From assembly GCA_042408875.1 (NCBI GenBank), contig JBHOQS010000002.1, forward strand, positions 186,001-250,000: DNA of 64,000 nucleotides, written 5' to 3'. Every line of letters starts with the position of its first letter. Position 1 is the stretch's first letter. Below are positions 50,592 to 59,383 of the stretch, piece by piece. The translations under genes were made by a program, and so were the position numbers. Below the pieces are notes generated by a model that did no database searches, was not told the origin of the DNA, and saw only the letters and a program-made list of their open reading frames with translations. The DNA is from JBHOQS01 sp042408875 (GTDB lineage: Bacteria; Chloroflexota; UBA11872; JBHOQS01).

Positions 50592-50632
50592 GCCCTCACC
50601 CCGGCCCCCTCCCACGCTGTGGGAGGGGGAGA
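50592..50632. repeat. dispersed palindromic repeat copy
   Basis: CCCTCACCCCGGCCCCCTCC begins this copy and is followed by CACGCTGTGGGAGGGGGAG, which pairs back on the CCCCCTCCCAC part. It is the same layout as the copies near 1.86 and 57.7 kb. It lies between the URO-D and XPB genes. Confidence 0.7.
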
Positions 50633-50784
50633 CAATCTCGAGCAGCGCCTTCAACTCCTCTCCAGAACATCCGGCTCTATGGCCGGCACCTCCCAGGCTC
50701 CCAGCCCCTACGTGGCAGGGACTGGGTCCACGGCACCGCTCCCCTCCAGTATGGCAGGAGCGGGAGCCGAGGGTGAGGCTCGCT

Positions 50785-52554
50785 CTAGTCGATGATCCCC
50801 TGCTCGACGCGCGCCAGGAGTTCACTGGCGTCCAGGATCGTGTAGCGGTAGCCTTGCTCCGTCAGGAAGAGCTGGCGGTTCGCTGCAAAATCCTGATCGT
50901 TGGTGTCGCGCGTCACAATCGTGTAGAAGTGGGCCTGGCTGCCGTCAGCTTTCGGGCGAAGGATGCGGCCCAGCCGCTGCGCCTCCTCCTGCCGGCTGCC
51001 GAACGTGCCCGAGACCTGGATCGCCACATTCGCCTCCGGCAGATCGATGGCGAAGTTAGCGACCTTGGACACCACGAGCAGCGTGATCTCGCCGCGGCGG
51101 AAGCGGTCGTACAGCTTCTCGCGCTCCAGCACCGGCGTCTTGCCGGTGATCAGGGGCGCGTGAAAGCGCTGGGCCAGCCGCTCCAGCTGCTCGATGTACT
51201 GCCCGATGATCAGCACATGGTCGTTGCAGTGCATGTACACCAGTCGCTCGACCACCTGCTCCTTGATCGGGTTCTCCGCGGCGATGCGATACTTGATGCG
51301 AGAGTCCTCGGCCACGGCGTAGTCCAGCCTAACCTCCGGGGCGAGGTTGACACGAATCTCCCAGCAGTCCGCGGTGGCGATCCAGCCCTGCTTCTCCAGC
51401 ACTTTCCAGGGCACGTCACACTTCTTAGGGCCGATCAGCGAGAACACATCGCTCTCGCGGCCGTCCTCGCGCACAAGGGTGGCCGTGAGCCCCAGGCGGC
51501 GGCGAGCCTGGATCTCGGCGGTGATGCGAAAGACCGGCGCCGGTAGCAGGTGCACCTCATCATAAATGATCAGCCCCCAGTCGCGGCTGTTGAAGAGCGC
51601 TAGATGTGGGTACTCTTCCTCGAGTGCCCGCGTGGATCGCTCGCCATCACCGAAGTCGAGCGCGACCTCCTTCTGCTTGCGCCGGCCAGGGCGGTAGGTC
51701 AGGATCTGATAGGTCGTGACTGTAATCGGCCGGATCTCTTTGACGTCGCCAGTGTATTCACCGACCTGGTCCGGCGTGATCGTGGTCTTGTCCAGGATCT
51801 CACCGATCCACTGGTGCACCGCATTCGTGCCAGTGCACAGGATGAGGGTGTGGCACTGGGCCCTGGCCATGGCGGCCAGGCCGACGATCGTCTTGCCCGC
51901 GCCGCATGGCAAGACGATCACTCCGGAGCCGCCTTTGCTCGCGCCACCCGCCCAGTATGCCTCTACCGCCTCACGCTGGTAGGGCCGCAGCTCGAACAGC
52001 TTGCCGCTCAGGGTTAGCTCGCGCAAAGTGAATTCGAGCGGCGCGCCGGGCACGTAGCCGGCCAGGTCCTCAGCTGGCCAGCCGATCTCCACTAGCGCCT
52101 GCTTCAGATGCCCGCGCATCTCACCGCGCACGAGCACCGTATGTTCGTCCAGCCGTTGCAGCAGGTACGGTGCGAGCCTCTTGCTGTGCAGCACCTCAGT
52201 GAGGAGGAGCGGGTCATCCGAGCGCAGGAGCAGCCGGCCGTCTTCCTTCAGGAGCTTCAGGCGGCCATAGCGCGACATGTAATCGCGAATATCGGCCACC
52301 AGGTTGCCCGGCAGGGGATACTTGGAAAGCCGCGCCAGGTCGCTCAGGACGCTCTCTGGCGTATCGCCGGCCGCGGCGGCGTTCCAGAGCGAGAGCGGCG
52401 TGATGCGGTACGTGTGGATATGCTCCGGGCTCTTCTCTAGCTCGGCGAAGCGCGCCAGGACATCCCGCGCCTCCTCGTACAGTGGATTGGCGACTTCCAG
52501 CAGTACCGTGCGGTCGCCCTGTACGATGATCGGGTTCGTGGGGTTATAGCTCAC
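50785..52554 (-). CDS. XPB-type DNA helicase
   Basis: 589 residues, a superfamily 2 helicase of the XPB/RAD25 group involved in DNA repair. An N-terminal XPB damage-recognition-like part is followed by Walker A LPCGAGKT (about 214-221), the DEVH box in IIYDEVHLLP (about 330), the RED motif in TLVREDGRE (about 360) and motif VI in QRLGRILRPK. The GTG start overlaps the stop of the 942-residue gene by four bases (GTGA). This gene pair also occurs in mycobacteria (Rv0861c/Rv0862c, from memory). Confidence 0.92.
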   Translation of the reverse strand: MSYNPTNPIIVQGDRTVLLEVANPLYEEARDVLARFAELEKSPEHIHTYRITPLSLWNAAAAGDTPESVLSDLARLSKYPLPGNLVADIRDYMSRYGRLKLLKEDGRLLLRSDDPLLLTEVLHSKRLAPYLLQRLDEHTVLVRGEMRGHLKQALVEIGWPAEDLAGYVPGAPLEFTLRELTLSGKLFELRPYQREAVEAYWAGGASKGGSGVIVLPCGAGKTIVGLAAMARAQCHTLILCTGTNAVHQWIGEILDKTTITPDQVGEYTGDVKEIRPITVTTYQILTYRPGRRKQKEVALDFGDGERSTRALEEEYPHLALFNSRDWGLIIYDEVHLLPAPVFRITAEIQARRRLGLTATLVREDGRESDVFSLIGPKKCDVPWKVLEKQGWIATADCWEIRVNLAPEVRLDYAVAEDSRIKYRIAAENPIKEQVVERLVYMHCNDHVLIIGQYIEQLERLAQRFHAPLITGKTPVLEREKLYDRFRRGEITLLVVSKVANFAIDLPEANVAIQVSGTFGSRQEEAQRLGRILRPKADGSQAHFYTIVTRDTNDQDFAANRQLFLTEQGYRYTILDASELLARVEQGIID

Positions 52555-55331
52555 TGTTCCTCCCCCTCTGGGATGATCTCTGCGCGTTCGATCTGCTCCA
52601 CAGGGATGAGCAGCTCACGGTCGAGGCTGGCATTGTAGGCACGCAGGCGGCTCTTCCCGCGTCCATAGGCGACTTCGAGCGGCTCGACGACCTCCTCCAC
52701 ACGGCCGCGCTGGGGGTCATGGTAGATCAGGCGTACAGCGTCGCCCTCTTTGACGGCCTCTTCCAGCAGGTCTTCCAGTGCCTCAAGACTGTTGTCATAG
52801 CCGGGCCACTGCAACGAGGGGGCATCGCCATCCCTCCGGCCTGAGCCACCCAGCAGCGACTCAAGCAGGCTGTTCAGCATCGCTCCTTCCTCGAGGTCGG
52901 CCGCCGTCAGCCGGCTGTAGCGAGGCTGTGGCTGCTGCCGCGCTGGGACAACTGGCATACCATAGAATGGGAACGGCCCCAACGCGCCCAGTCCCTTCAC
53001 CTGGCGCTCCTGAAGCACGATGCCCCGCTTCGCCAGCTCATGGGCCAGCTCAGGATAGACGCGCTCCCGCACCAGGGCCACGGTCGGCGAGAGCACCTGT
53101 GAGATGAGTGGCGCGATCGTCTCCACATACATCAGCTCGCGCCAGGTCAGGTTCGGTGGCGTCTCCAGCGCCACGATACGATCGACTCCCATCGGCCGGT
53201 ACGCGCCCCACCAGCCTCGAATGGTCAGGCGCAGGTCGTACGGCACAGCATCGCCACAAAGTTCGAACAGCACCTGTTCAATGCGCTCCCATGGCAGGGC
53301 CATCTGGCGCGCCCGTTGCACCGACTCCCGCGTGATACTGTAGTGCAGCTCCTCTGCCAGCGAGTCGCTCACATCGGCGAAGCTACTCAGGAGATACTCG
53401 ATGTACGGCGAGTGGACAGCCCGCGGCACGCGCAACGTTGCCGGAGGCTGGAAGCCGACCACCCGCCTGATCGGCTTGGCAAAGTTGTATTCCTCGACGT
53501 GCAGCCGGCGCTGCTGGAGGATGCGGCGCAGCTCGCGCAGGCCATCGCTGTGCACCAGCGCCAGCGTCGGGGAGAGACGCGATACGAGCAGCGGTGCGGC
53601 TCTGGGCTCAGCCAGCAGCCAGTCGAGCTGGCCCGGCTCATCGACTTCCAGGAGGCATGCGCCCTTCTTCACCTGGATACGCTCGAACTGGCGCTCCCAG
53701 TCCTCGATACTGGCGCGCACGTTCTGTGGCAGGCTGGCGCGCGCGTGGAGCTCGAGGAAGGTAATGATCTCCGCAGCCCGCATGCCTGCCTCGAGGCCCC
53801 GTACAACCGAGTGGCGGTTGAGGTGATAAACCGCCGCGCGATCGAGCGAGCGTTGATCGGCGAACGCGTCAAGCTGCGAGACCAGATCGATGTGGCGCAG
53901 CGCATCCAGCACCACCACCTCGAAGCTGGGCTGCACCACCAGCTCCGGCGTGGCCGCAGCACCCTCCGGTTGACCCATCTGCTGGGGCAGGGCGTCGCCG
54001 AGGATAGCATAGCGGCCAGCCGGAGTGAGTCGGAAGCTGACAAGCCGTCCCTGAGCATCGCGGCCCAGTTCGACGACACCCATCCAGTACAGCGGCCCCG
54101 CAATGACATAGCAGATGTAGGCGCCCTCGACCTTGTCCCAATCGCGCTCGATGTCGAGCTGCCTGGTGAGCGACGCCCCCTTCTCACGCAGCCCCTGGTA
54201 GCGCGCCTGTGGTTGCCCCTTCTGCTGCGGTGTCAGACCGTACATGGGATAGGCCAGGTACTGGCGATGCACAGTGGGCCGGCGCACCAGGAACTCCGGC
54301 TCCAGGCGGCGCAACCGCGCGGCCAGAGCCAGCGGATCGGTCCACTCCCGCGCTGGCCCGAGCTGCGAGAGCAGCAGGCGCCGTGCCAGCACGAGGGCGC
54401 GGCCAGCATGCAGCGGATCATCCGGCCGATCGAACTCAAGCGTCGGCACGGCGAACAGCTCGCTCCACGTCGTGTCCGGCCACGCCTCGACAAAGCGTTT
54501 CACCTGCTCGTGCTCCGGCAGGGCCAGCATGCGCAGGGCATCGGGGGAGGCCCGCAGCACATCGCCCTCATGCCGTATCAGCCCGGCCTGCTCTGCCAAG
54601 GCTAGCGCAAACGCCTGGCGGGGCTCCAACTCGCCAGACGAGTTCGCCGGCGGGCGCGCCACCGCGCCCGTGCGCTTGGCGCCGGCCTGCGCCGGTTGGT
54701 TCTGGAGCGCAGCTGCCAGCTTCTTCAGATCGGTTTTATGGAACGTCCCCTTCTGCGTCACGCGCAGGCCGTACTGCTGCACGAAGCGGAGTAGCAGGTA
54801 AAGATCGCGGCGGAGCTCGACCAGACCACCGGAATCGACGTGGGCTGGCGGGTCAGTAGCGACCGGTGGCAGTGCCGGCAGAAGGTGCGTCTCGCGGAAG
54901 CGCTGGAGCAGCTTCAGCGGGCCAGCTGGCACGTGGTACATGATGATGCGCTCGAGGTCGGTGGTAAGCTTGAAGAAATACTGCCCAGGCACCGGCAGCA
55001 CCAGCGCCGTCTCCAGCAGGCCGGCCAGCTCACGTCGCGCCTCCTCTGGCCTGGCACCAGTGGCGAGCAGCACCGAGTACAGCGCCCACAGGGTGGCGTC
55101 AGTGCCCTTCCGAAAGAGGTACGCCAGCACCTCGCGCTGGCGCGGCGTTGTGTTCGCCAGAAGCTGCTCAACGTGTTCGGGCCTGGAGACAACGCGACAG
55201 ATGTCCTCGACCAGGCGCGCCGCCGGCCCCTGGCGGGATGAGGGCAAGCCCAGCCGCTGCGCGATCCCGTGCAGGCTCTCCAGGCTGTAGAGCGGCAGGC
55301 TCTGGCGCGGATCGATCCCAAAGTCACTCAT
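52551..55331 (-). CDS. large helicase-associated protein (XPB/Ssl2 N-terminal-like domain)
   Basis: 926 residues from ATG 55331 (MSDFGIDPRQSLPLYSLESL); a longer reading would overlap the upstream gene more. It is rich in winged-helix-like segments and carries the helicase-C-3/XPB N-terminal-like region in its second half (LVVQPSFEVVVLDALRHIDL). No Walker motifs, so it is probably a partner of XPB rather than a motor. It is coupled to XPB and overlaps the small gene before it by 8 bases. Confidence 0.85.
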   Translation of the reverse strand: MSDFGIDPRQSLPLYSLESLHGIAQRLGLPSSRQGPAARLVEDICRVVSRPEHVEQLLANTTPRQREVLAYLFRKGTDATLWALYSVLLATGARPEEARRELAGLLETALVLPVPGQYFFKLTTDLERIIMYHVPAGPLKLLQRFRETHLLPALPPVATDPPAHVDSGGLVELRRDLYLLLRFVQQYGLRVTQKGTFHKTDLKKLAAALQNQPAQAGAKRTGAVARPPANSSGELEPRQAFALALAEQAGLIRHEGDVLRASPDALRMLALPEHEQVKRFVEAWPDTTWSELFAVPTLEFDRPDDPLHAGRALVLARRLLLSQLGPAREWTDPLALAARLRRLEPEFLVRRPTVHRQYLAYPMYGLTPQQKGQPQARYQGLREKGASLTRQLDIERDWDKVEGAYICYVIAGPLYWMGVVELGRDAQGRLVSFRLTPAGRYAILGDALPQQMGQPEGAAATPELVVQPSFEVVVLDALRHIDLVSQLDAFADQRSLDRAAVYHLNRHSVVRGLEAGMRAAEIITFLELHARASLPQNVRASIEDWERQFERIQVKKGACLLEVDEPGQLDWLLAEPRAAPLLVSRLSPTLALVHSDGLRELRRILQQRRLHVEEYNFAKPIRRVVGFQPPATLRVPRAVHSPYIEYLLSSFADVSDSLAEELHYSITRESVQRARQMALPWERIEQVLFELCGDAVPYDLRLTIRGWWGAYRPMGVDRIVALETPPNLTWRELMYVETIAPLISQVLSPTVALVRERVYPELAHELAKRGIVLQERQVKGLGALGPFPFYGMPVVPARQQPQPRYSRLTAADLEEGAMLNSLLESLLGGSGRRDGDAPSLQWPGYDNSLEALEDLLEEAVKEGDAVRLIYHDPQRGRVEEVVEPLEVAYGRGKSRLRAYNASLDRELLIPVEQIERAEIIPEGEEQ

Positions 55332-55527
55332 GCCCGGTGACCTTCGGGGTGTAGCCGCGCTTGCGCAAGTGCGCCACAATGTCCTCCACGCGAGCGTGAT
55401 CCACGATCGCTACCGTGTCCGACATACGGCGCACAACATAGCCGCTCAGACCTGAGGCGAGGATCTCTTCGAGCGCGGCCTTATCAGCGCATTGAAGCAG
55501 TACCACGTTGACGTATAACCTTGCCAT
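55324..55527 (-). CDS. small protein at the head of the XPB operon
   Basis: 67 residues, MARLYVNVVLLQCADKAALE with VRRMSDTVAIVDHARVEDIV, looking like a small alpha/beta (ferredoxin-like) fold. Its stop overlaps the start of the helicase-associated gene. A 13-bp tandem duplication (55523-55548) covers its start codon, so two ATGs are present, the inner one used. Function unknown. Confidence 0.65.
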   Translation of the reverse strand: MARLYVNVVLLQCADKAALEEILASGLSGYVVRRMSDTVAIVDHARVEDIVAHLRKRGYTPKVTGHE

Positions 55528-55548
55528 GTTACGCAGCCATGTTACGCA
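55523..55548. repeat. 13-bp tandem duplication at the start of the small gene
   Basis: GCCATGTTACGCA occurs twice head to tail. Read on the minus strand it contains the ATG of the 67-residue protein, duplicated. It belongs to the series of short tandem duplications described under findings. Confidence 0.9.
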
Positions 55549-55649
55549 CTAGTATACCGCGTGGCGCTGCCGGCCTACTAGCTTGACACATGCCAGACCG
55601 CGCGGTAGCGTGTGGGCCGAACAGGCGGGCTTCAGGACAGGAGCCGCGT

Positions 55650-56636
55650 GTGGCTGGCAGAGCGTTCTACATCGGGATTGACCTGGGCGGCACTAAGATC
55701 GCCGCCGGCGCGGTGGACATCTCGACCGGCGCGGTGAGCGGGCGCGTGGTCGTGCCGGCGGAAGCACAGCACGGCCCCGAGGCTGTGCTCGCACGCATGG
55801 CCCGGCTGGCGGTCGAAGTGCGCACCGCCGCCGGGCTCGCACGTGAGGAGGTGCGCGGGATCGGCATCGGCGTGCCTGGCGTGACCGATCCGGAGCGGGG
55901 GCGCACCCTCTTCCTGCCTAACCTGCCGGGCGGCTGGCGCGACGTGCCGGTCGCTGAGATCGTCCGGCAGGCGACCGGATATCCCGTCTGGCTGATCAAC
56001 GACGCTCGCGCCTTCACGCTCGGGGAAGCGGTCTACGGGGCTGGCCGTGGCGCCCATGCGATCGTCGGGATGACCCTCGGCACCGGCATCGGCGGCGGCA
56101 TCGCCCTGGACGGCCGGCTCTACCTGGGGCTGGATGGCACGGCCGGCGAGGTCGGCCACCAGACCATCGATCCCGATGGCCCGCCATGCGGCTGCGGCAG
56201 CCGCGGTTGCCTGGAGAGCTTCGCCAGCGGTCCGGCTATCACGGCCATGGGAGTGAAGGCGGTGCTCCAGGGGCTGACCACGCAGATCGGCGCGCTGGTG
56301 GAGCGCGACCTGAATCGCATCACGCCCGAGACCATCATGCGCGCCGCCGAACTCGGTGACCCTGTCGCCAGGGACCTCCTCTGGCGCGCCGGCACCTACC
56401 TCGGCGTGGGCATCGCCAACATCGTCACGATCCTGAGCCCGCAGCGCGTGGTCATCGGTGGTGGCGTCGCCCGCCTGGGTGACTGGCTGCTGGAGCCTGC
56501 GCGCGCCGTAGTGCGCGAGCGCTGCCGGGCCACGCCGGTGGAGAAGGTCCAGGTCGTCCTGGCTGCCCTGGGCGGCGATGGCGGCATCATCGGCGCCGCG
56601 CTCTGGGCAGCGCAGCAAGACACACCGTCCTCGTAG
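55650..56636 (+). CDS. ROK family sugar kinase or regulator
   Basis: 328 residues from GTG 55650, six bases after AGGAG. FYIGIDLGGTKIAAGAVD is the phosphate-binding N-terminus. GIGIGVPGVTDPERG, MTLGTGIGGGIALDG and the zinc-binding CGCGSRGCLESFASG follow. Without a helix-turn-helix N-terminus it should be a kinase (glucokinase or N-acylhexosamine kinase type). Directly followed by an oxidoreductase gene, 27 bases apart. Confidence 0.9.
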   Translation: MAGRAFYIGIDLGGTKIAAGAVDISTGAVSGRVVVPAEAQHGPEAVLARMARLAVEVRTAAGLAREEVRGIGIGVPGVTDPERGRTLFLPNLPGGWRDVPVAEIVRQATGYPVWLINDARAFTLGEAVYGAGRGAHAIVGMTLGTGIGGGIALDGRLYLGLDGTAGEVGHQTIDPDGPPCGCGSRGCLESFASGPAITAMGVKAVLQGLTTQIGALVERDLNRITPETIMRAAELGDPVARDLLWRAGTYLGVGIANIVTILSPQRVVIGGGVARLGDWLLEPARAVVRERCRATPVEKVQVVLAALGGDGGIIGAALWAAQQDTPSS

Positions 56637-56663
56637 GTGAGGAGAGGCCAGGAGGGTAGGAAG

Positions 56664-57701
56664 ATGCCTGTCCGCATCGGTCTGCTTGGCAGCGGCTTCG
56701 TCGCCGAGTTCTATCTCCAGGGCCTGCGCCACGCGGCCAACTGGGAGATTCCGGTAGTCTACTCCCCGAATAAAGAGCACGCCCGCGCCTTCGTTGAGCG
56801 CTGGGGGCTGGGCAGTGTAGCGGACAGTGTGGAGGAGGTGCTGCGGCGCGGCGACATCGATCTGGTGCTGCTGGCGGTGCCGAACTACGTGCACAAAGAG
56901 CTGGCAGTGGCCTGCGCCCGTGCCGGCAAGAACATGGTGTGTACCAAGCCGCTCGGACGCAACGCCGCCGAGGCAAAAGAGATGCTCGACGCGGCCGAGG
57001 CGGCCGGAGTGATGCACGGCTACGCCGAGACCGAGGTGTTCAGTCCGGCGGTGGTGAAAGCGCGCGAGTTCATCGAGCGGGGCTCGATCGGCCAGGTGCT
57101 CACCGTGCGCTCGCGCGAGGCGCACGCTGGCCCGCACATGCCCTGGTTCTGGAAGAAGGAGCTGGCCGGTGGCGGCGCTCTCCTCGACATGGGCTGCCAC
57201 TGCATCGAGGCAGCGCGCTACTTCATCGGCAAGGATGTCCCGGTGGTGGAGGTGCTGGCCTGGGGTGACCGGCTGTATCACCACGACCGCACCGACGCGG
57301 AGGATAGCGCCGTGCTGCTGATGCGCTTCGCTGGCGGGCAGCTCGCCCAGGCCGAAGTAAGCTGGATCGCCCGCGGCGGCCTGGACCTGCGCAATGAGGT
57401 CTACGGCACAGAAGGCACCATCTTCACCGATGTGACGCGGGAGACACCGATCAAGGTCTTCTCGCGGCCTGGCGCCGGGTACGTCGTGGAGAAGGCAGAA
57501 TCCGAGACCGGCTGGCTCTTCCCGCCGGTTGATGAGGCCTGGATCTACGGCTACGCTGCCGAGATGCGCCATTTCATCGAGTGCGTGGCGCAGGGCCGGC
57601 GGCCGCGCGAGGATTTCCATGACGGCTATATCGTGAACGTCATCCTCGACGCCGCCTACCGCTCGATGGAGACGAAGCGCTGGGAGCCGGTGCGGTATTA
57701 G
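56664..57701 (+). CDS. Gfo/Idh/MocA family oxidoreductase
   Basis: 345 residues. RIGLLGSGFVAEFYLQGLRH is the NAD(P)-binding start, VLLAVPNYVHKELAVACARA and the conserved CTKPLGRNAAEAKEML follow, then GGGALLDMGCHCIEAARYF. It oxidises a sugar or cyclitol. An AGGAGGGTAGGAAG site stands before the ATG. The dispersed repeat at its 3' end probably acts as a transcription end. Confidence 0.92.
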   Translation: MPVRIGLLGSGFVAEFYLQGLRHAANWEIPVVYSPNKEHARAFVERWGLGSVADSVEEVLRRGDIDLVLLAVPNYVHKELAVACARAGKNMVCTKPLGRNAAEAKEMLDAAEAAGVMHGYAETEVFSPAVVKAREFIERGSIGQVLTVRSREAHAGPHMPWFWKKELAGGGALLDMGCHCIEAARYFIGKDVPVVEVLAWGDRLYHHDRTDAEDSAVLLMRFAGGQLAQAEVSWIARGGLDLRNEVYGTEGTIFTDVTRETPIKVFSRPGAGYVVEKAESETGWLFPPVDEAWIYGYAAEMRHFIECVAQGRRPREDFHDGYIVNVILDAAYRSMETKRWEPVRY

Positions 57702-57756
57702 GGCCCGCACCCTCGGCCTCTCTCCCGCGCGGCGGGAGAGGAGGGTGTGGGCCCTA
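57701..57756. repeat. large palindrome of the dispersed repeat family, terminator-like
   Basis: GGGCCCGCACCCTC at 57701 pairs with GAGGGTGTGGGCCC at 57741, and inside it the CTCTCCCGC/GCGGGAGAG hairpin is complete. It is the best-formed copy in the window and overlaps the stop codon of the oxidoreductase gene. It would make a very stable hairpin. Confidence 0.7.
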
Positions 57757-57780
57757 AACGACCGAGGGGAGCAGAGCGGG

Positions 57781-58157
57781 ATGCTGGATGATCTGGGCCC
57801 TGCGCTGGCATACTGGGAGGCGGCGCAGGGTATCCTGGAGCGTATTCGCGCCACGCAACTGCCACAGATCGCCGCGGCAGCGCGCATCTGCGCTGCCTCC
57901 ATCAGCGCCGGAGGGCTGGTGCACCTGTTCGGAACGGGACACTCCCGCATCCCATTGGTTGACGTAAAAACTCCTCCGTGGAGACGCCGCAGGATGTGGC
58001 CGAGCGCATCCGCGTGGCGCTGCGCTATGTCGCTCCAGAGAAGCTCAGCGTGGTGCCCGACTGTGGCTTCAGCCAGACGGCGCGCTGGGCATCCCGCGCC
58101 AAGCTCCAGGCCATGGTCGAGGGCACGCGCATCGTGCGGCGTGAGCTGGGAGGATGA
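57781..58157 (+). pseudogene. chimeric remnant: SIS-domain N-terminus joined to MetE-family C-terminus
   Basis: 57781-57956 encodes the first about 60 residues of a SIS-domain sugar isomerase (LVHLFGTGHSRIPL). From 57958, with a one-base frame change in an A-run, it becomes a cobalamin-independent methionine-synthase-like C-terminus: VETPQDVAERIRVALRYVAP, then PDCGFSQTARWASRAKLQAM, VEGTRIVRRELGG and a stop at 58155-58157. Each piece lacks its other half, so a deletion has fused two genes. Neither product should function. Confidence 0.75.
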
Positions 58158-58173
58158 GGCCGGTGCGCAGCGC

Positions 58174-58776
58174 CTAGCCGCGCTTGAGCTCCCGCGAGAC
58201 GGATTGCTGTTCAGCCAGCTCAGCCGGCTGCGACGGCGTGCCCGGCTCCGCGTGCCGCTCCGGCTGGAATACTAGGTTGTAAATCAGCAGCAGCACGCCG
58301 ATGGTAATGGCGCTATCGGCAACGTTGAAGACCGGCCAGACGCGGAAATCGAGGAAATCGACCACGTAGCCCAGCCGCAGCCGGTCGAGCAGGTTCCCCA
58401 AGGCTCCGCCGAGCTGAAGGGCCAGGCTGACCCGCAACAGCAGGTGGTCCGCCAACAGGTAGCGGTAGAAGAACAGGATCACTGCGATGACGACAACAGC
58501 AATGAAAATAAACAGCAGGTTCTGGTTGGCGAAGAGGCCAAAGGCCGCGCCGGTATTCGTGACGTAGGTCAGGCTGAAGACAGGCCAGAGCACTGGTACC
58601 GAGACCCCCGGCTCCCTCAGCCACTGCACGATGAGCCACTTGGTGGCCTGGTCGAGCGCAAAGACAAGCACGGCTAGGCCGAGAAAGCCGGCCAGGCGCG
58701 CCACAGCCACCCGCGAGCTAGGTGGGGGTGCGCCGCGGTGAAGGTCCAGCGGTGGCGAGTGCTTCCCAGGGTCCAC
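58174..58776 (-). CDS. lspA: prolipoprotein signal peptidase (signal peptidase II)
   Basis: 200 residues, aspartyl protease that removes lipoprotein signal peptides. Four membrane helices: LAVLVFALDQATKWLIV, a second with LLFIFIAVVVIAVILFF, then the third and fourth. Conserved are DQATK, TNTGAAFG, GGALGNLLDR and the catalytic VVDFLDF with FNVADSAI. GTG start at 58776. It would process the Tat lipoprotein seen at 2.0-3.5 kb. Confidence 0.95.
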   Translation of the reverse strand: MDPGKHSPPLDLHRGAPPPSSRVAVARLAGFLGLAVLVFALDQATKWLIVQWLREPGVSVPVLWPVFSLTYVTNTGAAFGLFANQNLLFIFIAVVVIAVILFFYRYLLADHLLLRVSLALQLGGALGNLLDRLRLGYVVDFLDFRVWPVFNVADSAITIGVLLLIYNLVFQPERHAEPGTPSQPAELAEQQSVSRELKRG

Positions 58777-58845
58777 GATGCTGTAGCGCGCTCCTTGCCG
58801 GCAATGCGTGTCAGGCTACCTCGTGCGGACTATCCGGGTGCCGCC

Positions 58846-59238
58846 CTAGCCCGCGCGGGCAAGCTCTCGGTCCAGTGCGGCGCGACATTCGATGCACAAG
58901 GTGGCGTGGGGGAGCGCCTCGAGGCGCTCCGGCGCAATCGGCTGGCCACAGTTGTCGCAGATACCGTACGTACCGGCATCAAGCTTCTCCAGGGCACGCC
59001 GGACTTCCTCAAGCGTCTGGCGCAGGCTCCGCTCGAGCGAGAGGCTCTTCTCACGCTCGTAGAGCTCCGATCCTTCGTCCGCCAGGTGGTTGTCCACAGC
59101 GTGCTCCCAGACGTCAACGTCGGCGCCCGGCGCGATCGAGCTGCCGGGGCGGAACGCCTCGAGCTCGCGCGCCAGGCGCTGCTCTTCTTCGAGCAGACGT
59201 TGGCGCTGCCGTTCCAGGTCCAGGGTCGGATGTATCAT
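58846..59238 (-). CDS. DksA/TraR-type zinc finger protein
   Basis: 130 residues from ATG 59238. The N-terminal 90 residues are a coiled-coil (LDLERQRQRLLEEEQRLARE), and the C-terminus is the zinc finger YGICDNCGQPIAPERLEALP with CIEC, a C4 type. Members bind the RNA polymerase secondary channel and modulate transcription. The start at 59349 would include an unlikely leader. lspA lies downstream, 69 bases away. Confidence 0.9.
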   Translation of the reverse strand: MIHPTLDLERQRQRLLEEEQRLARELEAFRPGSSIAPGADVDVWEHAVDNHLADEGSELYEREKSLSLERSLRQTLEEVRRALEKLDAGTYGICDNCGQPIAPERLEALPHATLCIECRAALDRELARAG

Positions 59239-59383
59239 GGCGCTGCGACCCGCTCCCTTCTTCGGGTATGGCTCTGCCTGCCGATGGTTGTTTATTATTC
59301 TAATCCTCATCCACCCCGAAGGCCGGATGCAACACCCCCTCCATGGCAAATCTTACCATACCCGCCGGCGAAGCCCTCCGCTC

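Noticed and set aside
55632..57950. 772-codon antisense open frame opposite ROK and oxidoreductase genes
   Set aside because: Its translation is rich in His, Arg, Asp and shows no domain; it is a by-product of high GC third positions in the two well-supported genes on the other strand.
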